64,000 nucleotides of DNA. It comes from Oxytricha trifallax. Taxonomy: Eukaryota > Ciliophora > Spirotrichea > Sporadotrichida > Oxytrichidae. Positions within the stretch are counted from its first letter, which is position 1, and each line of letters begins with the position of its first letter. The translations under genes were made by a program, and so were the position numbers. Positions 45,301 through 56,569 of this stretch are shown here, one piece after another. The notes under the pieces were generated by a model that saw only the letters and a list, made by a program, of their open reading frames with translations, had not been told where the DNA came from and did not search any database. The DNA lies in NCBI GenBank assembly GCA_000711775.1, contig ARYC01001482.1, positions 26,291-90,290 on the forward strand. The letters run 5' to 3'.

Positions 45301-45935
45301 TCATTGGTAATCAGAATATTTAAAATAATTTTACTAAAAAGAGTATGATTCTTGTGAATGAATGCAACTAGATCCATCCCAAATTAATACTTGCAAAACC
45401 ACAATAAAGTCCCTTTTTAATAGTTGCTTTTCAATGATCTGCTAAACATGGACTGTGCTTTCTTTCATAACATTATAAACACTCTTGTCTATTTATTTTA
45501 AGGTAAGGAGAGAAAGTCATTTAAAAGTTTGTAGTGTTTTGTCTATAGCTATCACTTTTACTAATCAAGACCTATTTAAGTTTGATTCATAAAAGTGGTC
45601 TGTGAATTTTTCCCTTGAAGCCTCCTTAAAAGACAATTCAAGACTGTTGTTAAGATCACAGAGATTTTGAGTTTACCATATATCCAGGTTTAATTAATCA
45701 ATTTAAAAATTGATAATGATTTTTAGGTTTTTGAAGGTTAAATTTATGAATTGTTTCTTTTCTTTGAATACTAATGATATTCATCAATAGATTAAAATGA
45801 ATTCACACTTAGTTGATTTAGAACTTATGAGAAACGTTTTTTATCTGCAAAAGTTAAGCATCCCAGGTAAATAGTAGAAATCCCCTAGTTTTATCTTTTA
45901 AGCTAAAGTTAATCCAGTAGTTCATTGATCCTTCT
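45301..45935 (-). CDS. helical protein, unknown, with in-frame TGAs
   Basis: Blocks: about 45935-45805 (GSMNYWINFSLKDKTRGFLL, FTWDAQLLQIKNVSHKFQ) and about 45690-45301 (LDIWQTQNLCDLNNSLELSF, KEASREKFTDHFYESNLNRS, LVKVIAIDKTLQTF, QIDKSVYNVMKESTVHVQQ, IIEKQLLKRDFIVVLQVLIW). Two TGA codons (45565-45567 and 45517-45519) interrupt an otherwise continuous frame that ends at TGA 45303-45301. Not recognised. Confidence 0.45.
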
Positions 45936-46204
45936 CAGTTTAATAATCACATATTTGGGGTTTAGTTTTCATAATCTAAGATCAATTTAAATGATTAACG
46001 GTATATTTAGTTTCTGTTTTCACTTTATCTAAATCAACTAAAATTTAAGAATCGTTAGATTGTAGAAATAAAATACATAATTAATGATGATGATGAATAA
46101 CTTAAGGTAAGATGAATAGGAAAACTAGATATAAAGATCTCTAGTATTAAATATATAATTATTATTACTACTGCTATTGCTGTTAATAATATTGAATGAG
46201 CATA

Positions 46205-46228
46205 TATTAGTTAGTTAGTTAGTTAGTT
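46205..46228. repeat. (AGTT)n microsatellite
   Basis: Five tandem AGTT units in AT-rich non-coding DNA, close to the GC-rich island. Confidence 0.7.
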
Positions 46229-46287
46229 CTAGTGATTATGATATCTGAATAAATTGTCAATAACTCTAGATTCTCTTGATCAATTGC

Positions 46288-46510
46288 GTACCTCAGCTGG
46301 GGAGCGACTTTTGCCTTTCGGACCTATGTACCTCTCATAGACTGCTCCTGGGGGTCTTGTCCCGTGTCATCTCATCCCACGTCCTAACTTGCCTCTTTGG
46401 ACCCCGACTCGGCCTGAGCCCAGCCTAATCAGGGGTGTTCCCGGGGGCACGTCCCTTGCCTGAATCGGTGGTGATGCCAACCACTGAGATCTCTCGTTTT
46501 TTTTTCATTT
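46288..46510 (+). other. GC-rich island ending in T9, possible ncRNA or foreign insert
   Basis: About 210 bp of high GC (CCTCAGCTGGGGAGCGAC at the left, CCCGGGGGCACGTCCC and GGTGGTGATGCCAACCACTG at the right) followed by nine T at about 46498-46506. Everything around is strongly AT-rich. The left part resembles a tRNA D-arm/A-box (CTCAGCTGGGGAG) and the T run could be a Pol III terminator. The alternative is the reverse-oriented 3' end of a GC-rich retroelement with poly(A). No clear B-box or known RNA recognised. Confidence 0.4.
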
Positions 46511-47216
46511 TTTCATTCGCTTTTATTTGGTAAGTTAGAGTCTTGTTATAATCGAGAACTGTATTCAGGTTTTCAATTCAAATAGTATCTTGACCATTTT
46601 CAGCAATAACAATAGTAATAATAATTATAAATACATAACTATACTTGTGTATATTTCTTTTCTTTATATTTAAAAACCGAAAAAATAATTAAAAAAATTA
46701 CTCACTTTGGGAATTTAGCATAAATCACTAGAACTAATTTTAATATTAAATGTAAATTATGGTGATTTGTGAGTAACTACTGATGAATTAACAGAAAAAT
46801 ATAAACTAAAAATACTTTGACAAACAAAATATAATTTTCAATACTTTGATAATAGTAATTATAAGATCCAAGGAGTATTAATAAAAGCAGAATTATTGGT
46901 TATCACATATTATATTGGAAAAATTATGCAAAAGATATGTGATAATAAATGTAAATAAAAGCGCTTTGCAACTTTTATAATAATTTTTTATCTTTTAGAA
47001 TATTTTATTGTTAGCATCACTTAATTTTAATATAAAACTTATTTAATATATAAATAAATTAATTAGAGACTTCGTAAAGTGAGAAAAATCTATAAACAAT
47101 TTCTAGTACTGTGTAGTCATAAATTAAAAAATTTAAAAATACATTATAAACCTTTTTTTTTTGATTTCTAAAATATAATCTGGCGAATATTAAATTTTAG
47201 CTCAATCAAAACCCCA
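46511..47216. other. AT-rich stretch without recognisable gene
   Basis: No frame or repeat supported before the TBE end at 47217. Confidence 0.45.
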
Positions 47217-48640
47217 AAATTCCTATATTAGGTTTACAAAAGCTTTGATTTGTAGGATATAGTTGGGTCTTATTGGGGATAGCAGAGAAAATACAGGTTT
47301 TATGTGTATTTAATGTATATTTAATGATAATTAGTGATCTTTATTCAAACAAATTTTTTTTCTGCTTGTCTTTGTGATACCTCTAAAACCTACCTCTCTT
47401 TAGTTTCTCGAGTATAACATCTAATGATTATCTACGATAAGCTGGAGCACTTACGATAATTATCGCAATTTTATTATAAATATCATTGCAGACAACTTCT
47501 TTTTTATATGTTTAGTTGCCAAACTTATTGATTATTTCTCATGTTTTGTTTAAAAGTATGACTTACTTTCCATATCGCACTCTTAGATAACAGCTATTGA
47601 CCAAACATCCATCTGCACAGAATCATTCGTCGACTTCTCTCTTTTTGGGAATTATCCTGATGTACCTATAACCTTAGCTAAAGTCACTATCTCTCATCTT
47701 TTTGCTCTATTGAAATCTATGATTTCTACTTCTAATGGGCAGAGACTAATCTTTACATTTTTTGGTTTATATATCCATGAAAGTACCCTAAATCATGGAG
47801 CTCTTTTTCACCTTTAGTCATATCTGATAGAATATCATTCAAATTATCAGGAAATCATTTATGATTAAGATATCTCTTAGAGTCATTCCAAACTTCTTAG
47901 ATCTTAATGCAATAAACCATGGCCAAGGATAACTCCGTAGAGCTTAGCTAGGTTCTTGCATTATCTTTTCTAAGCCTATCTTCATTACTATTTATTCATT
48001 TGCAACTCATTTTTATATTGTTCGTCCTTAATAATATTTTTGATAGGATTAACCTTATAAATGAATTCATCAAATACTATAAATTTTACCTTATTTAGTC
48101 GCCATTATGCAAATAGTTCTTAATACAGCTGATAAAGTCAACTACATTTAATGCAGATAAATGAATTGCTTTCACTTATAAGCTTGTTATATACATACCA
48201 TTTGCGGGTTGGCTAATTGATTCAAAAGCTTCTGTTCCTGAATATCTCCTTCTGTTCTCTTTATGACTTAGGAGAGTTATTATTTCTTTTAGCTGGCACA
48301 AGCTTCTAAGTCTCCTCATCTTTAATCAGGAATTCGCTTAATTGATGCTTTTGTATATGCCTCTTTAATTTGGCTGAGAAAGTTTAAGACTTAGACTTTA
48401 TGCATGTTGTGTACTAATACCTACTATCTGCTTTATCATGCTTAAAGTAGATCTTCGCTCTATCAAAGTGTATCTCATTGATTTGCCTCTACAAGCTTTA
48501 CTCAGTTCAGAAGAAATTAAAGTATTCTTCACATTAACATGTTTTAAAAAATATTTTCTATTGGTTTCTGTTCCATTTTTCCTCAACCAATTCAACTTTT
48601 GTTATAACTCCCAACTTTGCACTTTATTTCTTTTATAAAC
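47217..48640. mobile_element. TBE transposon, truncated copy (left part only)
   Basis: Starts CAAAACCCCAAAATTC at 47217, closely related to the left end of the TBE at 10276 (shared GGTTTACAAAAGCTTTGA-type sequence). It contains only the zinc-finger/kinase region, which is degraded, and stops near 48640 where unrelated plus-strand coding sequence begins. The 22-kDa and transposase parts are missing. Confidence 0.75.
47345..48640 (-). pseudogene. TBE zinc-finger/kinase ORF remnant
   Basis: Kinase pieces remain: near 47730 the minus strand reads VEIIDFNRAKR (DFG position = DFN), and WDVWALA-like sequence lies near 47600. Zinc-finger remnants are near 48400-48560. Frame broken throughout. Confidence 0.6.
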
Positions 48641-48689
48641 TTAAATTTTAAAAACCTCTGCTTCAAACTCTAGAGCTCATAGATCAACC

Positions 48690-49640
48690 TCTTTTTAAAT
48701 ATAAATTACTTATGGTATCTTGGAAGAGCCAAAGTTGAACTATGACTATCCAGCAACAAGTGAAACTGAATTCAGATTCAAGTTATCTGCCATGTTTAAA
48801 TTCAAATTTATATTATTAAATTAGGTTGATACCTAAAGGAACTGTGACGATAAGTCTATATGCCACACATTCCAACTAAAATGTCCTTCAACCAAGGTTC
48901 CCCTATATGGGTTAGAACTAGAAGCTCTTTCAAGAACTAATCTCCATAAGAGTGCAAAGTTACTAATAGACAATATGATGATGACCATTCGGAAACAGAT
49001 AGTGAAATTTCGGATGAAGAAATTTCCATCCAGACTTACCCTACTAAATACCCTTGAGTACCTTATGTACAACAGTGACGACTCAAACTCAGACATTGAA
49101 TCAGACTTCGACATAGAGATAGACACCCTCCCACTAGACTATGGCAAAGTAGACCTATATAGTCAAGTCTTCTACTGTTATAAGGAGATATCACAACCCA
49201 AGATGAGTGGCAAATGTAAGCAGCAAGTACTCGAAACTTCAGGTTTGTACGATGACTTCAACTGGAAAGTACCCAACTACTCAAATGCTGAACTTAACCT
49301 CTTCACTCCAAGAAAACAAGATGTTTTCAAATAAATTTTTAGTAGACTTACAAATTAACAAGACTTAACCTACTCAGACTCCGAGTAAAATGAGCAATAG
49401 AGGAAAAGTTAACAAACACACATACCAACGAAAGATTCTCTTAAAGAGTCCCTTCCAAGGTCAAAACATACATCTCAATTTCACAAAACCCAGACCCCTA
49501 AAACAAACCCTATTACTAAATAGGTTAAGGATAACATTCAAAAACAAGAAAGGAATCTAAGAGAAAAACTTATTAACCAAATCCTAAGCAACCTATTAAG
49601 AGACCTTACTTCTTTAATTCAAATAAAAGAAGCCAACCGG
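48690..49640 (+). CDS. unrecognised ORF resembling the retroelement ORF
   Basis: Plus-strand frames read CHTFQLKCPSTKVPLYGLE, LEALSRTNLHKSAKLLIDN, then DSEISDEEISIQTYPTKYP, an acidic SDDSNSDIESDFDIEIDTL, YDDFNWKVPNYSNAELNLF and HKTQTPKTNPITKQV, then a basic/Leu-rich end EKLINQILSNLLRDLTSLIQ. HKTQxPxxxNPI is also found in the insertion ORF near 22985, suggesting a related element. It is cut on the right by the TBE inserted at 49644 and abuts a truncated TBE on the left. Frame changes are near 48970 and 49050. Confidence 0.4.
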
Positions 49641-49643
49641 ATT

Positions 49644-49779
49644 CAAAACCCCAAAACCCTTTCAGTAGTTTGATTTAATTTTTGATTGATAAAAGTAGAC
49701 TATTAGTGCATACTTTTTAGTGTTTTAATAAGGTTTATGTAGGGTTTAATGTTCAAATATTAGTAATTTAAGTGAGTAT
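49644..49779. repeat. TBE copy 2 left terminal inverted repeat
   Basis: About 135 bp matching the inverted sequence at 53649-53784; also matches the end of the partial element at 62311, placing both in one TBE subfamily distinct from the copy at 10276. Confidence 0.88.
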
Positions 49780-49803
49780 ATAAAGCCAGTTTTTTCTAAT
49801 ATT

Positions 49804-51252
49804 TCACACAAACATAAGCTTAAAGTCATGCGGCAGTTCTCTGAATTTTATCTTTCTAAGTTGTAGTTTGATTTTATCTAGCGTTACTTCAGTATCATTG
49901 CTTTGTTTGATTATTGTAGAGTATACAAGCTCTCTCAGGAATCCATTGATTTTATTTTTATCAAGATATTGCTTGATTCTTTACTTAGAATCTCTCTCAT
50001 TCTTACAGCTAAAGTAATCATTCCTTGGCATATCACTTTCTATTATTATTGCTGCTAATGCCCATATATCCCACGCTATATCCCCATCTCTCCAATCTTT
50101 TTTCTCGGGGAAATATCCAGGAGTGCCTCGTACATTTCCAAGACCAGAGGCTTCCACTCTTTGAGCCCTGTTGAAATCAATAATTTAGACTCTGAGAGGT
50201 TTAAAGTCCATCATTATATTTTCTGGCTTTAAGTCTCTATGAATGTAACTGAGCTTGTGAAGCTCTTCTATTCCCTCAACTATCTGTTGTACTATCTAGC
50301 CAATTTACTTTGGCATCTGTTGTCAGAAAAAAAACTTTCCTTAAGTCATTTCAAGGAGGGGAAGCCTAAATGCTACATGATTTCTTCCAAATAAAATGGC
50401 ATCAAGCTGAATTATTTGCCTGCACTCTTTAAATTTTGCTTAATAAAGACCATAATACTCATTAGCAAATTCCATTTAGAACTTGTCAACAGTAAGGAAG
50501 TAATTGAATGGATATATTTTAAAGGCATATTAATCATCAGTGATGACTCTCTTCTCTACTTTATCCTCAATAGTGAGGTAGCTTTCAAGGCAAGAATCTA
50601 AGTCAATAATTTTTAATATGGGAATCTTCATTGCCTCTATTTTAACCATGATTTTATTGATCTCAGAGTCTAAAAAGTTCTTGACTGCTTTCTTCATTTT
50701 AACTTACTTCAAGACTTCAACTCTAAGACACTCGGCTTTATTTCTTGATCTTATTTTTTATACGAATCTTTTTCCTGTAGGTTCATGAATAAAGACAAAA
50801 CTTTGATTGTGCTTTTTCTTTAATTACACTTTGAGGTCTCTAGTATGAGAATATGGCTTCTCACAGAACTCACAGACATACTTCCAATCATTCTTTTAAT
50901 GCTTGAGATATAACCTTGGCATATCGTTGTGTATATCTCTCAAGTGTCTCTTATAAGTTGACTTGTAAGGGAAATCTTTATTGCATTCTTTGCATTAATA
51001 GTCAACTTTGGCTGGTATTTATTAATGCTCTAAGGCGGGTTGTTTAACCTTATCCTCAATTTGTACAGCTTCTTTGATAATCTTCTTCATAGATTATATT
51101 TAAATCTCAAAGCTAGACTGATCAAAGTTGACATAAGTAGGCTCCCACTGAGTACAAGCTTCTCTGGTCTCTACTTTTCTTGGTTGCTGGAATTATAACT
51201 TTTATTGACTTGATCCAAGTAATGCCGCTCTTCTTAACAGGTTAGCGCTCAT
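49804..51252 (-). CDS. TBE 57-kDa-type zinc-finger/kinase protein
   Basis: ATG 51252, stop TGA 49806-49804, about 480 codons. Zinc fingers: CKECNKDFPYKSTYKRHLRD-I-H and CEFCEKPYSHTRDL (the second lacks its normal His pair because QLKKKH replaces KKHLLKAH). The kinase part has YAFKIYPF (ATP Lys), YIHRDLKPENIMMD, QIIDFNRAQRVE (DFG changed to DFN), GTPGYFPEKKDWRDGD and WDIWALAAIIIESDMPRND. One in-frame TGA interrupts after GKFFF near 50330 at an eight-T run. Apart from that the frame is open, so it is nearly intact. Confidence 0.85.
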
Positions 51253-51815
51253 TTTAGTTTGCTGACATATTTTATTATAATTATGATAAAATTTACCTAG
51301 GCATACTATAATAGTAGAGTATAAGGCACTCTGGTAGATTCTTTGCTGAGAGGTAAGAAATTAACTAACTAAAAAACTGTAAGTTGACATATTTTATGAG
51401 AATTTTATACATTTTAGTAAATTAAAATACTCCTAATGAAGTTTTGTTTCTCTAGGAGGTCCTCTAAATCAAGTTTGAACTTAATTTGGAGGTAAAATTA
51501 TTAAACATTTTTTTTATTTAATATGCTCCAAATTAAGTTTCAACCTTAAAATTTAACTCCTAATAAAGTTTGAATTGAATATGGAGGACCTCCTAAAATA
51601 ATTAAACATTATTAAGAGCAATTTAATGGAGATAGATTGATAAAAATGGAAATCAATCTGTGAAACTTGGAGCAAGTTTTTCAATGCTTCTCCGTATATC
51701 TTTTCAAGGTTGACCTCCAGTAGGTCCTCCCTATTTAGTAGTAAGATTTTAATAAACTTAGAATGGATATCCATAATTTTAAATTTCATTAACATTTCTA
51801 GAAAGAGGAAGCAAG

Positions 51816-52604
51816 ATGGAGTCTATGAATGATGCAATGAAGAGAATTTAATCTCAAGATTTAATAGGAAAATTTCGAAGTAAAGAGGACCTTTATAGAT
51901 ATTTGGTATAGCAAGGTAAGTTCTTAAGTAAGATTAATAAATCCATTATAGTTGGATTGTTCTTGCCAACTTAGGAGGGAACTAAAATCTCATTCTTAAA
52001 AGCCTTACTGAGTGAAGAGAAAAAAGCTTTTAAGTCTAATGAAATTAGGATGATTAAAATTCCTAACTGCCCTGAAATATCACTGACAAACCTTTATGAC
52101 AATGCTATGAGTGATCCGGACATAACTCTCTACCTTCCATCAAAGCTACAGCTCTCTAATAAGTTGCCAGAGAGAAACTTCTTCTTTGGTTTTCTTGCAA
52201 CTCTGAAACCTGAGTACTTAAATGAAGTTATTTAAGAAGCTCATAAGAAACGATACAGCATCTCTCCTGAAGAAAAAGAGAAGCAAGGTATTAAAATAAG
52301 TGACACCTGGCTGTAGGAACTTCAAAAGCATCCTTCATTTCAAGTAAGCTTAGTCTTCTATTTTTATATAAAAAAGCCTTTTACTGCTATATACTTGATG
52401 GAAGAGCGCAGCAAATTAAACAGAGAGAGAAAGTCTCAAAAGCATGAATTGAGTAAGAGACTCTTCAAAGATTTATAAAAGCCTGACGAGATGAACATAG
52501 ATGCAGGACCTGGCACTAAGAGAAGAAACATTGGCCCAAACAAGCCTTAAGAGGAAGAAAAGAAAGAGAAGCCAAATCCATTTACGGGCAAATTAAATAT
52601 GTGA
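51816..52604 (+). CDS. TBE 22-kDa-type protein
   Basis: ATG 51816 (MESMNDAMKRIQSQDLIGKF), stop TGA 52602-52604. Contains YLPSKLQLSNKLPERNFFFG, KPEYLNEVIQEAHKKRYSIS, GIKISDTWLQELQKHPS and a basic tail MNIDAGPGTKRRNIG ending PFTGKLNM. A GT-rich piece around 52345-52395 (VSLVFYFYIKKPF) differs from the other copies and may be an intron or indel region. It is the best-preserved copy of this ORF in the window; function unknown. Confidence 0.8.
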
Positions 52605-52610
52605 TCTTAT

Positions 52611-53647
52611 TCATTCGTTTAAATCTAAAACTTATTTCTATACACATAATCTCCCTTCTCTTGCGCATACTTTAGCTTTATTATCGCTAAATCTCTTAAT
52701 AAAATCTACTGTATCTATCTTCAAGTCGTGCATTAAGTTATAGAGTAGAAGTTTCTTGTAGTGCCCTTCAATAACCCCCAATATAATTAAATTCCATTGA
52801 TATGAGGACTGTAGGGAACATTAAATACAGGTGTTATGTTTAGCCTTTCATATTCCTTCCTTGAGTCTTTAGTTTTATGGACAGATAAGTTATCTACAAA
52901 CAGAATAATCTCTTAGTCCGCGTACTTATCTCTGAGTTATCACAAGAACTTTATGTATTATTCGGTCTTTATTGAGCGAGGCTGAATAACATAAGTCTTG
53001 AGGCCACTATCTTCACTTATTCCACCAAGGAATGCATGAGATTACACCTTTACCTTTTAGTCATAAACTTCTATATTACTATACCTCTTGTACCAAGACC
53101 TTGATATAAAGGTATTGAATGTAAATACAGCTTCATCAGCGTGTATAAACTTTATATTATGCTCTTAAGACCTCTGCATTTAATCGAATATATAATTTAA
53201 ATTAGTCTTATAAAATGGAACATTAAAGTCAATCACTCTCTTAATGCGATTGACTGTCTTGTAAGATATTCCGTTCTTTTTATATATGTTAGCTATCGAT
53301 TAAGCAGATATATGAAGCTCAGGAAATTGGCGATGAAACATCACAGCCCTCTAGGCCAGAGAGAAATGAGCCCAGTATTTAAGAGTCTTATCATTAATAA
53401 GAAAGTCAACATGATGCTGCTAAAATTTTAAGGGTCTCTTAGGCTTACAATTAAGTTGCTAACTCTTAAAATTCAATGCTAATTGACAGTGAGGCCTAAT
53501 AGGAGCAGGTAATTTATGGAGTAGCCTTGCAATAGATGTATAATTCTGAAAAGGCTTGAGTTATTCACTATATTCATCACATCCATAGTGCAACTTAAAA
53601 AATAAATCTATATACTTACTGTCATAAACAGAACCCAAACCTCGCAT
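52611..53647 (-). pseudogene. TBE transposase, catalytically inactive copy
   Basis: ATG 53647 gives MRGLGSVYDSKYIDLFFKLH. HTH-like and core regions are clear: NIYKKNGISYKTVNRIKR, IKFIHADEAVFTFN (Asp 1), IILFVDNLSVHKTKD (Asp 2). At the third catalytic site the frame reads NGIQLYWG: the Glu codon GAA of the other copies is TAA (Gln). A TGA at 52940-52942 replaces the Gln codon CAA found in the copy at 62449 (KFLQQLRDKYAD). The frame also shifts near 52745. So this copy cannot encode an active transposase. Confidence 0.85.
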
Positions 53648-53648
53648 A

Positions 53649-53784
53649 TACTCACTTAAATTACTAATATTTGAACATTAAACCCTACATAAACCTTATT
53701 AAAACCCTAATAAAGTATGCACTAATAGTCAACTTTTATCAATCAAAAACTCAATCAAACTACTGAAAGGGTTTTGGAGTTTTG
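53649..53784. repeat. TBE copy 2 right terminal inverted repeat
   Basis: Inverted counterpart of 49644-49779 with a few mismatches (GGAG for GGGG in the telomere-like tract). The repeat reaches up to the transposase start codon at 53647. Confidence 0.88.
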
Positions 53785-53789
53785 ATTAT

Positions 53790-55065
53790 TAATGTCTTTA
53801 CACCTTACAGCTTTTCTAAAAATGATAATAATTTTATTAAGCATCATAATTTTATATATTCTTATAATAAAATTATGATTTATTTATTAGGACTATCTTG
53901 CAAATAGAAATAATCCAGTTTTTTTGTCTCTATTAGAAGCATCTTAAGCCACAGTTTGTTTGATCCAGTCTCTTAATTAAAGGCCTTATTGAATATGAAA
54001 CGTTTTGTTTTCAATTTATTTAAACATCTTGTGAAAATTATAACTTTTCTTTTGCGTTTAAATATTTCTCAATATCAATTGACTAGCTTTGAAAAAGATC
54101 TAGACACTTAGGTTTTTATGGTTACAACTTTTCAATTATATTTATAACATGATTATGGGGTGTGGGTTATTAAAGTAACTTAATTAGCATAATAAAAGAG
54201 ATAAAATTAGAGTTTAATCTAATACTAGAATAAAAAATTAAGAATAAAATATACACAATTTATAATGAAAAACAGTAGAATATTGAGAATTTAATTTCAT
54301 AAAAAAATATAAATATTAAAGAATAATTTAACCACGAGTATGATCTTATTTCTCATTAATAGTATTTTCTGATTCTCCAACTAACATAAAGAAAACTCCT
54401 TTTTTGAAGGTGCTGTTTATGATATTTTATTGCATTTTAGTTGTATAATATAATTTTTTTTCCAATATTCTTTTTATTTATGAAAGTTAATAAAGAATTA
54501 GTTTTAAATTTTGAACGTGGAGGGTTTGGATTATAGTAATTTATATTTATCACTATTATTTTCAATATCATGGTTGCTGACTCATTCATTCTATTAAATA
54601 TCTAATGCTAAATAAGGAAATATAATTAAATATCGAAACCTTTTTAGTAATTTTATTTCTATTATTATTATGTAAAATAAAATTATTTATTGAGTTTTAT
54701 AAAGTTTACAATTTTGAAAAAGAATCAGCTTTAATTAATTGCTACTACAATATCTCTGAAAATGAAAAATTATCATAATTATTAAATATGCGTCACTACT
54801 TTCTCAATTGTTTGACTGTACATAAACTTTAATGTAAAGAAAAATGTAAATAACTTGGATAAATAACTGGACTTGCACTGCTTATCTAACATTTAAATGA
54901 GTATCATTGGACATTTTGTATATATTAAATTTTGTTGAACAGAATTTACTGCTTTAAGCTTTTGATGTAAAAGTAAAGAGAATAGCATTCATTCTTCTAT
55001 TTCTCTTTATGAAATTTGAAACTACCCAATTTAAAATGCCTTATTTCTACTAACTAACTCTTTGA
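53790..55065. other. AT-rich stretch without recognisable gene
   Basis: No supported coding frame or repeat on either strand. Confidence 0.5.
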
Positions 55066-55069
55066 TATA

Positions 55070-55408
55070 ATGGCAACCAAAAATAATAATCTTGATGAAT
55101 CCATTACATATGTGGACTTTTTGGATGCCTAAATAATTTATCTTCAATCTATTACTTGTTTAAATATAAACAATTTTTAAAATTTGGTTCATTTAAATGA
55201 TATATTCAAATATTTAATTTATTCTTAACATTGTGGAAGTTATAAAAGACTGTAAGATTTTTCTATACCAAAAACATGTAAAATATTTCGTGAGAAGAGA
55301 AAATTCTTTTGGATATAAAATAATTTAATGGAAAAAATTTCCATATCTATCTTGTTAAATATAAATACAAAACTGAGCAATCGACGAATATAAAATTCAT
55401 AAGTTTGA
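55070..55408 (+). CDS. possible 112-codon ORF in AT-rich DNA
   Basis: ATG 55070 reads MATKNNNLDESITYVDFLDA and stays open with TAA as Gln to TGA 55406-55408. Only the first 20 or so residues have coding-like composition; the rest is Ile/Asn/Lys-rich and could be open by chance in AT-rich DNA. It may be a short first coding block followed by an IES. Confidence 0.25.
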
Positions 55409-55409
55409 A

Positions 55410-56560
55410 CAAAATCATAAATTGAATTTTAAAATTTATCTGAAAAACACAATTGGATCTTATTAGCATTAAAATGATACTGTACTCTCAAGTAAGAGAA
55501 GTTTGTACAGAGAGAATTATTATAAAAAGGATTTTTTTAAATATCGAAATATAAAATTATACTATTTTTAAAGATTAAATTTATAATCGATTTATTTTAG
55601 TAATTTTAATCGTTTGGATTCATTCGCTTTTATTTGACCTCATTACATGATAATACTTACTTTTTGCTTAATTTTTGGCCTTGTGTTTAGCTGACTTCAT
55701 TAGCTTGTATTTTAATAACGAGACAGTTAATTCTTAAGCAATTAAATAAATAGATAATATTTCTTAATAAACTATTATTCCAAAAATATAATAAAATCAA
55801 TCATTGCGTTAAGTTGAATCACATGTGCTGCATCATTTGCAATAATATTTAGTTTGGGTTGACAGATATTTTACTAGTTTTATTGGTACATTTTTTTTAT
55901 ATAATTCGGTGTTTCTAATTGTTTTGGAAACGCCTATTTTCATAACGCTGAAATCCTCCAATTTATTTTATTTTGAAAATTTTAAATTAATCATTTATTT
56001 CATTTTATTAATTAGTTAAATTAATAAATTTATTTTATTTTTGGTAACTGTTAATAGATATTCCAACATCATAGTAAGTTTATTGAGATTATGTCACCAG
56101 CAATTGTAAAATAAAATATCCTCATGATTTGGAATAACAAGTTTAGAAAAAAATTAGAAATCAATCATAATTTCATTCAATTAATCAAATACTAACTGAA
56201 CTAATTAATTAATGAAGCTTAAATTATTAATTGGAAACTAAGTTATATTTATTTTAATTACAAATGAAGACTTTGTTAAATTATTAATTTTTATTAATCT
56301 TATAGGCTAAACCAACTTCATTCTGTCATAAAAGTTCAGTAATAGGATAATTGGTTTTATTTTTCTGGATTCAATAACTGTTTTTTATAATAAAAGATTT
56401 ATATAAACTTAATTCATAGTCTTTTCAAATTTTAACTATATTTCTATAGCAAAATTTTCAGGAAAATCTGCTTTTCATTTATTTTTTAAATAAAATACCC
56501 TCCTAGAAGAGCTATTGAAGGTAGAAATTGTATTAGAACGAGTTCATTAATTTTTAATTT
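55410..56560. other. AT-rich stretch without recognisable gene
   Basis: No supported frame or repeat. Confidence 0.5.
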
Positions 56561-56569
56561 CACTTTAAA

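Larger units (their letters stand above)
49644..53784. mobile_element. TBE transposon, copy 2 (complete ends)
   Basis: A 4.14-kb element flanked by ATT at 49641-49643 and 53785-53787. Left end CAAAACCCCAAAACCC; right end inverted GGGTTTTGGAGTTTTG. Terminal inverted repeats are very long, about 135 bp, sharing TTTCAGTAGTTTGATT, GACTATTAGTGCATAC, GGTTTATGTAGGGTTTAATG and AGTAATTTAAGTGAGTATA. ORF order: zinc-finger/kinase (-), 22-kDa (+), transposase (-). It is inserted in the ORF that runs up to 49640. Confidence 0.93.

Noticed and set aside
46288-46510. SRP RNA, RNase P RNA or a tRNA gene
   Set aside because: Only an A-box-like stretch and a T run are visible; no B-box, cloverleaf or conserved core of these RNAs could be found by eye.
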